A stretch of DNA of 55,363 bases from Acidobacteriota bacterium (GTDB lineage: Bacteria; Acidobacteriota; Thermoanaerobaculia; Multivoradales; SZUA-115): NCBI GenBank assembly GCA_024277255.1, contig JAJRVQ010000050.1:1-55363 (forward strand). Direction: 5' to 3'. Shown piece by piece: positions 1-8,320 of the stretch. Within the stretch, counting starts at the first letter, position 1, and each line of letters starts with the position of its first letter. The translations under genes were made by a program, and so were the position numbers. Under the pieces are notes generated by a model, which was not told the DNA's origin, searched no databases, and saw nothing but the letters and a program-made list of their open reading frames with translations.

Positions 1-286
1 CCCTAAGAGGCTCGATAGCCTCCATGGAATCGCAAAGATAAAACGCAAACCGTCTGCCAGCCCGCTCAGCTCTGCCAGCCAGTGGAAAACAACAACCTGG
101 ATCTATCCTTAATGGACCGGGTTTCCGGCCGGACCTCTAGCCGTTGTCTCTCACCGGTTTGGTTGCACGACGTCGCGGCCTCCGGTAGGTGCGAGTTCCC
201 CCCAAACAAGTAACGAGAGACTGCGACAATCGAAGCGCTGGACAATACATCGGAAGGCTCGAGCAGCCCTCCGCACTCCCTATCTC
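1..286. other. Non-coding upstream region, nothing recognised
   Basis: About 290 bases precede the first promoter and gene. I see no convincing reading frame, tRNA or strong hairpin here, only short CCGG-rich inverted bits around 117-135. It may hold the 3' flank of a gene outside the window plus regulatory DNA for the gene at 349. Confidence 0.4.
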
Positions 287-315
287 TTGCTGTCAGAAGT
301 AACCAGCAGTAGAAT
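287..315 (+). promoter_or_regulatory. Sigma-70-type promoter of the first microprotein module
   Basis: A -35 box TTGCTG (287-292) and a -10 box TAGAAT (310-315, five of six consensus bases) are separated by exactly 17 bp. The expected start of transcription is near 322, which gives a leader of about 27 nt carrying AGGA at 337-340 before the ATG at 349. The homologous module at 51598 has a promoter in the same relative position, which supports both assignments. Confidence 0.6.
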
Positions 316-348
316 GATCACAGAGTTCACTATCACAGGATAACGCCA

Positions 349-732
349 ATGAAAAAATACAGGTGGAAACTACTAACTCTGGGTCTGCTGAGCCTCGTAC
401 TGCTAGTAGCCGCCAACAACGCCTCAGCGGTATGGGAGTGGGGTTGTTTTACTTGCCGCTCCTCCTACATCCCCACCAAGCCCGACACTTTCTGCAAAGC
501 GGCCAAGAACGGCGATGCCGGAGACGGGATCCAGTGCGACGACGAGTTTGGGATCTGCCAACTCCAGGGTGGCTCCTGCTACAACATCGTCGTCACTCCA
601 GGGGGTGGCTCAGGAGGTGGAGGCTGGGGCGGTACCGGTAACGTCGGAGGAGGTGGCGGCCTGGGATGTACAGTCTATGGATTCGGCGATTGTCCTCTGA
701 GCTGCGGTACGTGCACCGTCGTCTTGTTCTAA
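349..732 (+). CDS. Secreted cysteine-rich, glycine-linker microprotein (copy 1)
   Basis: This 127-aa protein has a Sec signal peptide (KKYR n-region, hydrophobic core about 8-22, cleavage near the ASA at 25-27). The mature part has six cysteines (33, 36, 49, 63, 70, 77), a Gly-rich linker (about 85-106) and a compact tail with four cysteines (107, 115, 119, 122) ending in VVLF. I recognise no family. It is a clear paralogue of the protein at 51598: both have CxxCR, then C-x-AAK-x-G, a VTP before the Gly linker, and a tail of form GF..CPxxCxxC ending LF. AGGA lies nine bases before the ATG. A large secreted protein follows 32 nt downstream, probably co-transcribed. Ten cysteines suggest disulfides, metal binding or covalent modification; none can be chosen from sequence. 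Confidence 0.85.
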   Translation: MKKYRWKLLTLGLLSLVLLVAANNASAVWEWGCFTCRSSYIPTKPDTFCKAAKNGDAGDGIQCDDEFGICQLQGGSCYNIVVTPGGGSGGGGWGGTGNVGGGGGLGCTVYGFGDCPLSCGTCTVVLF

Positions 733-764
733 TCCCGAGTCTCCGTCCGCCGCGGTTTGCGGCA

Positions 765-3101
765 ATGGTGTCTCTGAGCTGGGCTCTTCTCGTTCTCGCT
801 AGCGTCTACGCCCAAGGCCGTGAGAATCGCGAGACGACCTCGCCCTCGACGAAACGATCCGATGTGCTGGTCAAAATCGCGTTGCACGCGGTCCAGTCCA
901 CCCCCAGGAAACTTGTGGGCGAGGTCCGTCTCGAATGGGTATCAGGGGCCGAACCGGTTGATAGCCAGTCAATTCAGCTTCCGGTCCACGGCCAGGAGCC
1001 ACTGGAAATCCGGCTACCCCCGGCCACTACCTGGTCCTTGACCACCAACATAGAGGGCTCTTGGTCAGCATCGAGCCAGTTCGAAACCGGGCCGGTAGGA
1101 ACGGGTTTGATTCACCATGTTCGTCTTTGGCCACGGGCCGAGATCGAGGGCCAGTTAGTCCTTCCCAAAGGGGCCCGGGAGAGACCGACGAGAGTTGCCG
1201 TGCGGTTGTCGGCCTCACGAAGCGCGGCTCGCGGGCACGGGCCTCGAAAGACGACGGTGGCTTGTCCGGTCGACGAAGAAAGACGATGGCGCTGCGCGCT
1301 TCCCGCGACCCAGCTGGATCTCTTACTCGAGACTAGTGGATTCGTACCGCACTACCGCTGGGGAATCGACCTCAAAGAAGGAACCACCCTAAACCTCGGC
1401 AAACTGATCTTGCGCCAGGGCGCTTCGGTCGCCGGCTGGGTCGAAGTCGAAGAGGGGAACATCGCTCCCGGCGCTTGCGAAGCGCGGCTCACGCCGATGC
1501 TCGCTGGCGGCGGCGGCGCGGAGGTTTCGTATCGTTTGAAGAAAATCGCGATAGCAGCGCTGGTTCGAGAAGACGGTTTCTTTCAGATTACCGGCGTACC
1601 ATCGGGCAGCTACGTCTTGCAGGTGGAGCAGCCGGGATGGGCGATGGCAAAGCTATTTCCGTTGGAGGTCTGGAAAGGATCGGAGACATTTCTTAGCCAG
1701 CCCTTGACCTTGCGGCGACCGCTGCAGCTCGACATCACCCTCGTACCACCGCTGGACTGGCTGGGCGAGCCGTGGCGCGTACAGATCTCTCGGGCTTCGG
1801 AGCAGAGTTCGGTTTTCGACGCAAGGCCGGTGTTCGAGGCTCCTGTGCCCAGCGGCCGGATCCAGCTAGCGGGACAGGCTCCTGGGCAGTATTGGATCAG
1901 AATTCAAGACTCCCTGGGTGGGCAGTTTTTCTCGGAGCCCGAGTTCTACATCGAGAGTCGCGCCGAAGCAGTGCGCACCATCGAGTTGGATATGGTTCCG
2001 ATCCGGGGACGGTTGTCGCTCGGAGAAGACCCCTTGGCTGGAACGATCTTCTTTGGGCGCCGGCACGGAGGCCAAAGAGTCCGCGTGAAAACCGACGGGA
2101 AGGGAGAGTTCCTGGCCACCTTGCCTCACGCCGGAAACTGGGAGGTCGAGGTCGAAGCCGAAGAGCCGCGTGTACGCTCTTACCTGCGGGTGGAGGTGGA
2201 GCCAGACAGGTACGGGGAGGCCTGGGTCAAGGTTGAACTGCCCGACACCCACCTTTTTGGCAGGGTGATCGCCAAGGCGGGCCAGCCCGCGGTGGGGGCC
2301 GAGGTGTCAGTCGAGGATGATTCGAGCAGTATTGTGGTGACCACCGTGACAGACGGCCGCTTTGAGCTACGGGGAGTCAAGGAAGGAACTAAGTACCTTG
2401 GGGCCTACCGGAGCAGTCCCCATGGCAAGGAGACCAGCCAGCCCCGCCTCCTCACGCTGGTGGAGGGTCAGCCGCTAGGGCCGATTGAGCTGCGTCTGTC
2501 AGGGAGCCAGAAGATCACCGGCCAGATCCATTCCACGCGCGGCCCAGTCCCTGGAGCCATCGTCAGCTTGCACGTTCTCTCGCCTCCAGTGGCCGATGCC
2601 GTCACGGCTCGGACCGAGTTGGATGGGACCTTCACTGCCCAGTTGTCCGACAAGGCACAGCGCTTGAGGGTGGAGATCCAGCCTCCTGGTCACGCTCTGA
2701 TCGCCTTGGAGACTCGCCTCGATGACTCTCCTCTCAACATCACTGTTCCTGACGAAGGGGGCACAATCGACCTCTCGATCTCTGAGTCGCGAAAGGAACT
2801 AGTCACCCAAGGCAAGAGAATGTTCTTGTTCCAGAACGGACAACTGCTTTCTACCGGCACGCTCTACCACTGGGTTCGCGGCCACGGCCTGCGGGCGGGG
2901 GATCCCAAGGATGGATTGCGGCTACCTGCCATGGCCTCAGGAGAGTACCGACTGTGCGTGGCTACACCCTTAGTCGGCGAGCTGTGGCAATTGCCAGCCT
3001 GGGTAGAAAACGACGCAAAGTGTGTCAATGGTTATTTAACCCCCGGGGGTCTCCTACAGCTTGATTTGCGCGGCGCACTAGAACAGACGGATGGGAACTA
3101 A
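765..3101 (+). CDS. Large secreted protein with carboxypeptidase-regulatory-like repeats (copy 1)
   Basis: The reading frame is open from 666, but the ATG at 765 gives a clear Sec signal (VSLSWALLVLASVYAQ) and avoids overlap with the upstream gene. The product is 778 aa. It contains repeated beta-sandwich segments of the carboxypeptidase-regulatory/transthyretin-like kind, each with a G-x-V/I opening and a DG-x-F turn, near residues 221, 411, 497 and 583. No catalytic motif is visible. It is collinear with the protein at 52015 over nearly its full length; for example, both have CPV...WRC, then WGI, then GASVAGWV, then LSLGE/LHLGE. I infer an extracellular or outer-surface structural or binding protein working with the microprotein encoded just upstream. 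A strong hairpin terminator follows at 3179. Confidence 0.8.
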   Translation: MVSLSWALLVLASVYAQGRENRETTSPSTKRSDVLVKIALHAVQSTPRKLVGEVRLEWVSGAEPVDSQSIQLPVHGQEPLEIRLPPATTWSLTTNIEGSWSASSQFETGPVGTGLIHHVRLWPRAEIEGQLVLPKGARERPTRVAVRLSASRSAARGHGPRKTTVACPVDEERRWRCALPATQLDLLLETSGFVPHYRWGIDLKEGTTLNLGKLILRQGASVAGWVEVEEGNIAPGACEARLTPMLAGGGGAEVSYRLKKIAIAALVREDGFFQITGVPSGSYVLQVEQPGWAMAKLFPLEVWKGSETFLSQPLTLRRPLQLDITLVPPLDWLGEPWRVQISRASEQSSVFDARPVFEAPVPSGRIQLAGQAPGQYWIRIQDSLGGQFFSEPEFYIESRAEAVRTIELDMVPIRGRLSLGEDPLAGTIFFGRRHGGQRVRVKTDGKGEFLATLPHAGNWEVEVEAEEPRVRSYLRVEVEPDRYGEAWVKVELPDTHLFGRVIAKAGQPAVGAEVSVEDDSSSIVVTTVTDGRFELRGVKEGTKYLGAYRSSPHGKETSQPRLLTLVEGQPLGPIELRLSGSQKITGQIHSTRGPVPGAIVSLHVLSPPVADAVTARTELDGTFTAQLSDKAQRLRVEIQPPGHALIALETRLDDSPLNITVPDEGGTIDLSISESRKELVTQGKRMFLFQNGQLLSTGTLYHWVRGHGLRAGDPKDGLRLPAMASGEYRLCVATPLVGELWQLPAWVENDAKCVNGYLTPGGLLQLDLRGALEQTDGN

Positions 3102-3178
3102 ACGCTAGCCGCCCCTCTCGCGTAGTACAGGGTAGTTAGCTAACGAGACAATCTCCTTAGCGGACTCAACCTCCTCCT

Positions 3179-3211
3179 CCCCTCGCTCTCGCCGAGCGAG
3201 GGGACTTTTTT
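3179..3211 (+). terminator. Rho-independent terminator
   Basis: A perfect 10-bp stem (3179-3188 with 3194-3203, CCCCTCGCTC/GAGCGAGGGG) closes a 5-nt loop and is followed by a T run at 3206-3211. It lies 78 nt after the stop of the secreted protein gene. It also lies just beyond the 3' end of the minus-strand operon, though the U tract fits the plus strand. Confidence 0.85.
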
Positions 3212-3218
3212 GTCACCC

Positions 3219-3746
3219 TCAGGGTGGTGCCGGTTGGCGCCGTTGGGGTTTGCGGGGCCGGTCCCTGTCTGCCGGCCGGCGCATCGCCACCGCCCGCAGC
3301 CGCGAGAGCATCTTGAGGTAGGCCTTCTCTTGCCGGCGGTCGAGGAGAGTACGGCTTTCGAGCACGGTTCGCGCCACCACCCGATCGAGATCGGCGTAGC
3401 CCTCTGCCAGCTCGACGATGATCTGCTCGATCCTGTTCTCGTCAGGATGGCTGGAGCTGAATTGCCGGCGCATCTGCCTGTGCAGTACTCCCAGCCGCGC
3501 CTGAGCCTTGTGGCTGTCGGCGAAGAACCTGCGATGGATGGCGATGAACCGCTGGCGTTTTTCACCCCGCAGGTGGAGGTGGTCGGCGGCCTTTTCGAAG
3601 GGTGTCGTGCTCCTCACCGCGGGACGCTTCGTCTCTTGCGGGCCACGCAACCGCTGGATGGCGAGGATCGACAAGATGCCGGCGTTGACGCCCACCGACA
3701 GCAGCAAGGCGATGACCAGCCACCAGCGCTTCCCCGAGCCGTTCAT
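3219..3746 (-). CDS. Periplasmic heavy-metal-sensor-like protein (CnrX/Spy-like)
   Basis: This 175-aa protein has an N-terminal membrane anchor (about 8-30, WWLVIALLLSVGVNAGILSI) and then a largely helical, charged periplasmic domain with an LRGEKRQRFIAIHRRFF segment and a second helix pair. This is the layout of the CnrX/ZraP/Spy-like metal-resistance sensor group, which usually sits beside an ECF sigma and its anti-sigma. The start overlaps the stop of the anti-sigma gene by 4 nt (ATGA), so translation is coupled. The role is inferred: it would modulate the membrane anti-sigma factor on an envelope cue such as metal or protein stress. The C-terminus is Arg/Pro-rich and probably disordered. 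Confidence 0.65.
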   Translation of the reverse strand: MNGSGKRWWLVIALLLSVGVNAGILSILAIQRLRGPQETKRPAVRSTTPFEKAADHLHLRGEKRQRFIAIHRRFFADSHKAQARLGVLHRQMRRQFSSSHPDENRIEQIIVELAEGYADLDRVVARTVLESRTLLDRRQEKAYLKMLSRLRAVAMRRPADRDRPRKPQRRQPAPP

Positions 3747-4246
3747 CGAGAGACCTCACCCGAATTCGTGGCCTCTTGGTCGAGAAGCAGCCAGTAGTCG
3801 TCGGCCAAGCTCCCCGCCAAGCTGCCCTGATCAGCCCACTCCGCGAGCTGCCCCAATCCCGACTGTCCCAGTCCCGACTGTCCCGATCCCGACTGCCAGA
3901 GGCCGAGGCTCACCCCGCCGGCCGCCCCCACCAGGAGTGCGGCGGCAGCGGCAAGCCGTGCCCAACGGGGGGCGAAGGACCAACGCAGCTCGCCTTCGGC
4001 TCGCCCGCGAACCCGGGCGGCTAGCCGCGAGGCGAAGCCGAGCGGAGCAGCCCCCGGCGGCGGCAGCTCGAGATCATCCCAACGCCGCTGCCAGCGCTCC
4101 AAGGTGGCCTTCCGCTGGGAATCTTGCCCCATTCGCTCGACCAACTCGCGCCGGCGGTCGGCGGACAATTCCTCGCGCTGCAACAGCGGCAGCAGCCCGA
4201 GCAGCTCTTTTTCCTGGCCATCGCGGCCCTTGACGCCTTCCTTCAT
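3743..4246 (-). CDS. Membrane anti-sigma factor
   Basis: The ATG at 4246 has a strong GGGGGA ribosome site and overlaps the stop of the upstream sigma gene by 4 nt, so the product is 167 aa. The cytoplasmic part (1-95) is charged and helical with a WQRRWDDLELPPP segment. A single membrane helix lies at about 98-118 (LAAAAALLVGAAGGVSLGL). A short periplasmic tail of Gly-Gln-Ser-Gly-Leu repeats and acidic residues follows. The canonical zinc HxxxCxxC of ZAS anti-sigmas is absent. Size, topology and position between an ECF sigma and a periplasmic sensor support the call. Confidence 0.7.
   Translation of the reverse strand: MKEGVKGRDGQEKELLGLLPLLQREELSADRRRELVERMGQDSQRKATLERWQRRWDDLELPPPGAAPLGFASRLAARVRGRAEGELRWSFAPRWARLAAAAALLVGAAGGVSLGLWQSGSGQSGLGQSGLGQLAEWADQGSLAGSLADDYWLLLDQEATNSGEVSR
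3852..3896. repeat. Three 15-bp tandem units inside the anti-sigma gene
   Basis: Three consecutive 15-bp units (3852-3866, 3867-3881, 3882-3896) share the core TCCCGACTG. On the coding strand they encode GQSGL repeats in the periplasmic linker just after the membrane helix. Fifteen bp keeps the reading frame, so copy-number change would alter linker length without breaking the protein. Confidence 0.8.
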
Positions 4247-4920
4247 TGATTTCCCCCACCGACAGAAACCCTCGACTCCGCTGTTTCTTGCGCCGCCTCT
4301 AGGTTTCGCATGGCGCGGAAGAGTCGACTCTCCACCGCGCCCGGAGTGATCGCCAGTGCTTCGGCGATCTGTTTGTAGGACAATCCCTCGAACTTGGCGA
4401 GTACCAACACCGCCCTCTGGCCGACGGGCAACCGGTCGATCGCTCGCCGGGTTGCCCGCCACCGTTGCCTCGTCTCCGCTGCCGTCGCCGGATCGGCGGC
4501 CTCGCTGATCGGTTCCGCATGGGCTGCCGGTTCCTCATCCGGCGCTCGCGTCAGGCTGAAGAAGCGCACCAAGTTGCGGCGACGCAGCCTGTTCAGGCAG
4601 TGGTTGGCGGCGATGCGGTAGATCCAGGTATACACCTGCCCTCGCGGGCGATAGGAGGCCGCCTTGCCATAGACCTTGAGGAAGACATCCTGCACCGCGT
4701 CTCGCGCCTCCTCGCGATCGCCCAGCAGCCGTTCGCACAGCCGTAGAAGCCGATCTTGATGGCGTTCGACCAGACCGACCAGAGCATCGCCGTCACCGGC
4801 GGCCAGGCAGGCCAGAGCCTGGCGATCCAACGCATCCGCCTGCTGGCGCTCCACCTCTTGCGCGCCGTCTGGGCCAGCCACCGTGGTGGAACCCTCCAGC
4901 GCCCTAGAACTTGCGCTCAT
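4243..4920 (-). CDS. ECF-family RNA polymerase sigma factor
   Basis: This 225-aa protein has sigma region 2 at about 45-115 (HQDRLLRLCERLLGDREEARDAVQDVF, then YTWIYRIAANHCLNRLRR) and region 4 at about 160-215 (LPVGQRAVLVLAKFEGLSYKQIAEAL, then GAVESRLFRAMRNL). These are hallmark ECF motifs. An unusual N-terminal extension of about 40 residues precedes region 2. It is 21 nt downstream of the kinase gene and overlaps the anti-sigma gene by ATGA. I infer it is held by the membrane anti-sigma encoded next and directs envelope-stress or metal-response transcription. Confidence 0.9.
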   Translation of the reverse strand: MSASSRALEGSTTVAGPDGAQEVERQQADALDRQALACLAAGDGDALVGLVERHQDRLLRLCERLLGDREEARDAVQDVFLKVYGKAASYRPRGQVYTWIYRIAANHCLNRLRRRNLVRFFSLTRAPDEEPAAHAEPISEAADPATAAETRQRWRATRRAIDRLPVGQRAVLVLAKFEGLSYKQIAEALAITPGAVESRLFRAMRNLEAAQETAESRVSVGGGNQ

Positions 4921-4941
4921 CGGGCCAGGTTCACTCGCATC

Positions 4942-7572
4942 CTAGCCGCTGAGTGCGTCGAGTTCGGCGAGCAGTTCTTCGACCCGTTGGAAGCGTCGGT
5001 CGGGATCGGCCTGCAGGCAGGTCATGATCGCGCGATCGAGCCGCTCCGGCATCTCCGGCCAGTGCGCCCGGGGCGAAACAGGGGTCTCCTTGAGCTTCTG
5101 CGTCAGGAGTTCCATCACCGAGCCTTCCTCGAAGGGGAGTTCGCCGGTGAAGAGTTCGTACAGCAGGACGCCGCAAGCGTAGATGTCGGCGCGGGAATCG
5201 ACCGCCTTGCCGTCGATCTGCTCCGGCGCCAGGTAGCGAGGCGTACCCACCAGCCACCCTTCGCGGGTCAGACCCGGGGTCAGCCGTTCGACCGGCCGGG
5301 CAATGCCGAAATCCATCAGCCGCGCGTTGCCGGCGTGGTCGATGATCAGATTCTCCGGCTTGATGTCGCGATGGATCACCTCCTCCGCATGCGCCGCGGC
5401 CAGCCCGGCGCACAGCTGGCGGGCGACGCGCAGCCCGGCGGTGAAGGGGAAGCGATCGGACTGATCGAGCATGAAGCGCAGGGTCACCCCGCGGACGTAC
5501 TCCATGGAGATGAATGGGATGCCGTCCAGTTCGCCGAAGTCGTAGGTGCGCAGGACGTTCGGATGGGTCACCTTGCGCGCCAGCCGGATCTCCTCCTTGA
5601 GCCTGCCCAACTGCACCGGGTCTTTGCCCAGCTCGCGTTTGAGCACCTTGAGGGCGACAAAATCGCCGAGTTCTCGGTCGCGCGCCTTGTAGACCACGCC
5701 CATGCCGCCCGCCCCCAGCACGGCGACGATCTCGAAGCGCTGGCCGACCACGGAACCGGGAGCGATGTCGGAGAGGGTGGGTTGATCGGGCTCGCCGGCA
5801 ACCACTCCTCGATCGTCCGAACTCACCCCGGTCAGTTCCGCCGCCTGCCGGTCGCTCAGGCTGTAGACCGGTAGTGGGCTGAACAGACTTCGCCCCTCGC
5901 CCGGCGGCTCATCGAGCTGCGCCAGCAAGGCTTCGAGTTCGTCATGGACCTCGCGGGTCAAGATCACGTCGCCCGGTGTCGCCTCACGCATCAAGGCTTC
6001 GAGCTTCTGCATCGGCATGCCGACGACGGCCGTGGAGGTGCCCACACCGCCCGCGATTGGAGCCACCAAAGTCGCGCCGGACGAGAGGGCGAGTAGGGGC
6101 GGTGCCGCTTCGTCAAAAGCGTTCTCGCGACTGCCCACCGCCAGGGCCACCTTCGCCGCCGCGGTCAACGCCCGCTGCGCTTTCTCCGGCCCGTCGAACC
6201 AGGCGATCAAGCGGTGGCCGCACAGCGCTCCAAGGTGGCCGTTTTGACTCGCTACCGCGGTCGAGATGCGGCGCAGATCGCGCGCCAGCCGCTCCCCGAC
6301 CCGCTCGGGATCTTCGCTGGTTCGCGCGCGCGCATAGCGGCGCAGCTCGATCGCCAAGGCGGTGGTCTGCCGCGCTTCCGGCTCGACCGTCACCCGCCCC
6401 GGCGGCAGCGCCGCCTGGTCAGGCAGGTTGCGGGAGAGCTGAGTCATGTAGAGCTCCATGTCCTGCTTCTGCCGCAGGTCACTGAGCAAGGAGTTGAAAG
6501 AGTCGGCCAGCCGCCCCACCTCGTCGTGGCGCTCCACCTTGATCTTGAGGTCATAGTTGCCTTCGCGCGCTCCGGCCGCGGCTTCGGAGAGCCGTTGGAT
6601 GGGAGCCAGCGTCCGCCGCGACAGGGCGTAGGAGAGCACCAGCGCCGCCAACAGTGAGAGCAATCCGGCGCCGACCTGCCAGCCAAGGATGGTGTTGAAG
6701 GGCTTGAGCAGAAGGTCGAGCGGCGCCTGCGCCACCATCGCGCCTACCGTTTCGCCTCCGTTGTCGACCAGCGGTCGCGCCCGGACTCGCCACGGACTGC
6801 CGGCGAGCGTCACCGTCTCGCTCTCCGAGTTGACCATGCCGCCGCCCAAGACGCCGCGCTCTTCCAGCTGCTCGACCAGCTGCCGCGCGATCGTAGGGTC
6901 GGCGCTGGGCGAGGCGTTGCTCGAAGCCACTACCACCGGCGGCGACGACCTCATGTTGAGAAAAGAGACATGAGCGCCGCTGGCGCGGCTGATGTCGGTC
7001 GCCAAGTCCTTGTCGATCGGAAAACCGAGAGCGAGAAAGCCATGCAGATCGAATCCCAGCACGATGGGGGCCACCGCCACGGTGAACAGCTCGTCCTCTT
7101 CCTCCCACACCCCCTCGGCCGTGTAGTCGGGTTCGTTGGCCATCGCCTCGGCCAACACGGAGCGGGAAGACAGATCGTCACCACTCTCCCCGGGATGGTC
7201 GGTGCGAGCGATCAGCGTACCGTCCGGCGCGGTCACGATGGCAAATCCAAAGGCGCTCTGCCCACGCCGTTCGAGGAGCAGATCGACGATCGACGCGCCA
7301 TCGCCGGAGTCCGAGGCTTCGGCCAGGTAGGCGACAAATGCCGGCTCGGCGACGATCTGATCAGCCACGCGACCCAGCTGCTGGCTATCCATACTCTGCA
7401 AGATGATCTGCGCTTCGGAGCTGCTGTTGAGGGCCGAATCGACGGCACGGTCGGCGATCTTGCGCCCGTTCCAATAGGTGACGAAGGTCGCCACGCCCAA
7501 GGCCAGGAGGAGGAGCAGCGCGGTGAGCAGGAAGATGCGCGTCCCGAGCGGAATCACAAAGCGCTTTGCCAT
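4942..7572 (-). CDS. Transmembrane sensor kinase: Cache-like, HAMP, cyclase-like and Ser/Thr kinase domains
   Basis: This 876-aa protein has two membrane helices (about 12-32 and 298-318) flanking a ~260-residue extracytoplasmic Cache-like sensor. A HAMP linker follows at about 318-370. A region at about 390-570 resembles class III nucleotide cyclases, including the TAVVG and PGDVILTREV segments typical of their C-terminal half, but lacks obvious metal-binding Asp pairs, so it is probably non-catalytic. A Hanks kinase fills 612-870 with GAGGMG (620-625), Lys642, HRD (734-736), DFG (754-756) and APEQ (782-785), all intact. An AGGGAGA ribosome site precedes the ATG. I infer that the periplasmic signal passes through HAMP and the cyclase-like module to the kinase. 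It sits between cupredoxin and ECF sigma genes. Confidence 0.85.
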   Translation of the reverse strand: MAKRFVIPLGTRIFLLTALLLLLALGVATFVTYWNGRKIADRAVDSALNSSSEAQIILQSMDSQQLGRVADQIVAEPAFVAYLAEASDSGDGASIVDLLLERRGQSAFGFAIVTAPDGTLIARTDHPGESGDDLSSRSVLAEAMANEPDYTAEGVWEEEDELFTVAVAPIVLGFDLHGFLALGFPIDKDLATDISRASGAHVSFLNMRSSPPVVVASSNASPSADPTIARQLVEQLEERGVLGGGMVNSESETVTLAGSPWRVRARPLVDNGGETVGAMVAQAPLDLLLKPFNTILGWQVGAGLLSLLAALVLSYALSRRTLAPIQRLSEAAAGAREGNYDLKIKVERHDEVGRLADSFNSLLSDLRQKQDMELYMTQLSRNLPDQAALPPGRVTVEPEARQTTALAIELRRYARARTSEDPERVGERLARDLRRISTAVASQNGHLGALCGHRLIAWFDGPEKAQRALTAAAKVALAVGSRENAFDEAAPPLLALSSGATLVAPIAGGVGTSTAVVGMPMQKLEALMREATPGDVILTREVHDELEALLAQLDEPPGEGRSLFSPLPVYSLSDRQAAELTGVSSDDRGVVAGEPDQPTLSDIAPGSVVGQRFEIVAVLGAGGMGVVYKARDRELGDFVALKVLKRELGKDPVQLGRLKEEIRLARKVTHPNVLRTYDFGELDGIPFISMEYVRGVTLRFMLDQSDRFPFTAGLRVARQLCAGLAAAHAEEVIHRDIKPENLIIDHAGNARLMDFGIARPVERLTPGLTREGWLVGTPRYLAPEQIDGKAVDSRADIYACGVLLYELFTGELPFEEGSVMELLTQKLKETPVSPRAHWPEMPERLDRAIMTCLQADPDRRFQRVEELLAELDALSG

Positions 7573-7597
7573 GATGAATCTCCCTTACCCGACGATC

Positions 7598-8284
7598 TCA
7601 ATAGCGCCCCCGGCGGCGCCGGTAGGAACGGCCGTGCTTGTTACGGTGCGGCGGAATCCGCTTGCGCGTCACTTCGAGGCTGACCTCGACCGACGAATCG
7701 CCGGCCGGCAGCTCCGCGCTCCAGCTCTCGGCGCGCGAGTGCCAGACGTGGAGCGTGCCCGGCTGGTCGGGGGCGATGTCGAGAGAAAAGCGGCCGGCGC
7801 CATCGGGAGTGGTGAAGAAGGGCGTATCCAACACCAGCACATAACCGACCATCGATTGGTGGACGTTGCAGAAAACCCGCGTCACTCCGACACTGTCGAA
7901 GCGCCAGCTCTTGCCGGCGCCGGTGCGATACAGCCCCAGGTCGAACCGGTTTCGACCCGACACCGAGAAGACGTTGTGGAGGATCGGATCGGCGTTGGGA
8001 AAGCGTACTCGCCCGCCCAACGGTACGGCCACCACCCGCGGCATGAACCGCTTGCCGCGCGTCTCCATGACCCGCGGTACTTCCGGCACCGCCGGCTTGA
8101 CCTTGCTTCGCGGCTGAAAGTAGACCACCGCCTCTTCCAGCTCGCCTTGCCGCCCCGACGACAGTTCGACCGTACCAGTGATTCTCCCCGCCCAAGCCGG
8201 TATCGCCGTCCATACCAGCGCGGCACAGATCCACCACCACGAGCGGTGGAGTACTGCCGGCCAATGGCGCCAACGCAAGGACAT
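7598..8284 (-). CDS. Secreted cupredoxin-like (type 1 copper) protein
   Basis: Taking the ATG at 8284 (a GTG at 8290 is the alternative) gives 228 aa with a signal peptide ending near AWA. The copper-site pattern of cupredoxins is complete: His103 in FPNADPILHNVFS, then Cys139, His142 and Met145 in CNVHQSM. The sequence resembles the methylamine-utilisation or plastocyanin-like domains often annotated in Acidobacteriota. The C-terminal ~20 residues are strongly basic (RSYRRRRGRY). The gene is 25 nt upstream of the sensor kinase gene, so copper or electron transfer may be what that kinase reports on; this link is inference. Confidence 0.8.
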   Translation of the reverse strand: MSLRWRHWPAVLHRSWWWICAALVWTAIPAWAGRITGTVELSSGRQGELEEAVVYFQPRSKVKPAVPEVPRVMETRGKRFMPRVVAVPLGGRVRFPNADPILHNVFSVSGRNRFDLGLYRTGAGKSWRFDSVGVTRVFCNVHQSMVGYVLVLDTPFFTTPDGAGRFSLDIAPDQPGTLHVWHSRAESWSAELPAGDSSVEVSLEVTRKRIPPHRNKHGRSYRRRRGRY

Positions 8285-8320
8285 GATCACTGGCTCTTGC
8301 CACGCTGGAGGCGGCCGCGG

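Noticed and set aside
4756..5874. A 372-codon plus-strand frame opposite the sensor kinase and ECF sigma
   Set aside because: It spans two real genes on the other strand and has no family features.
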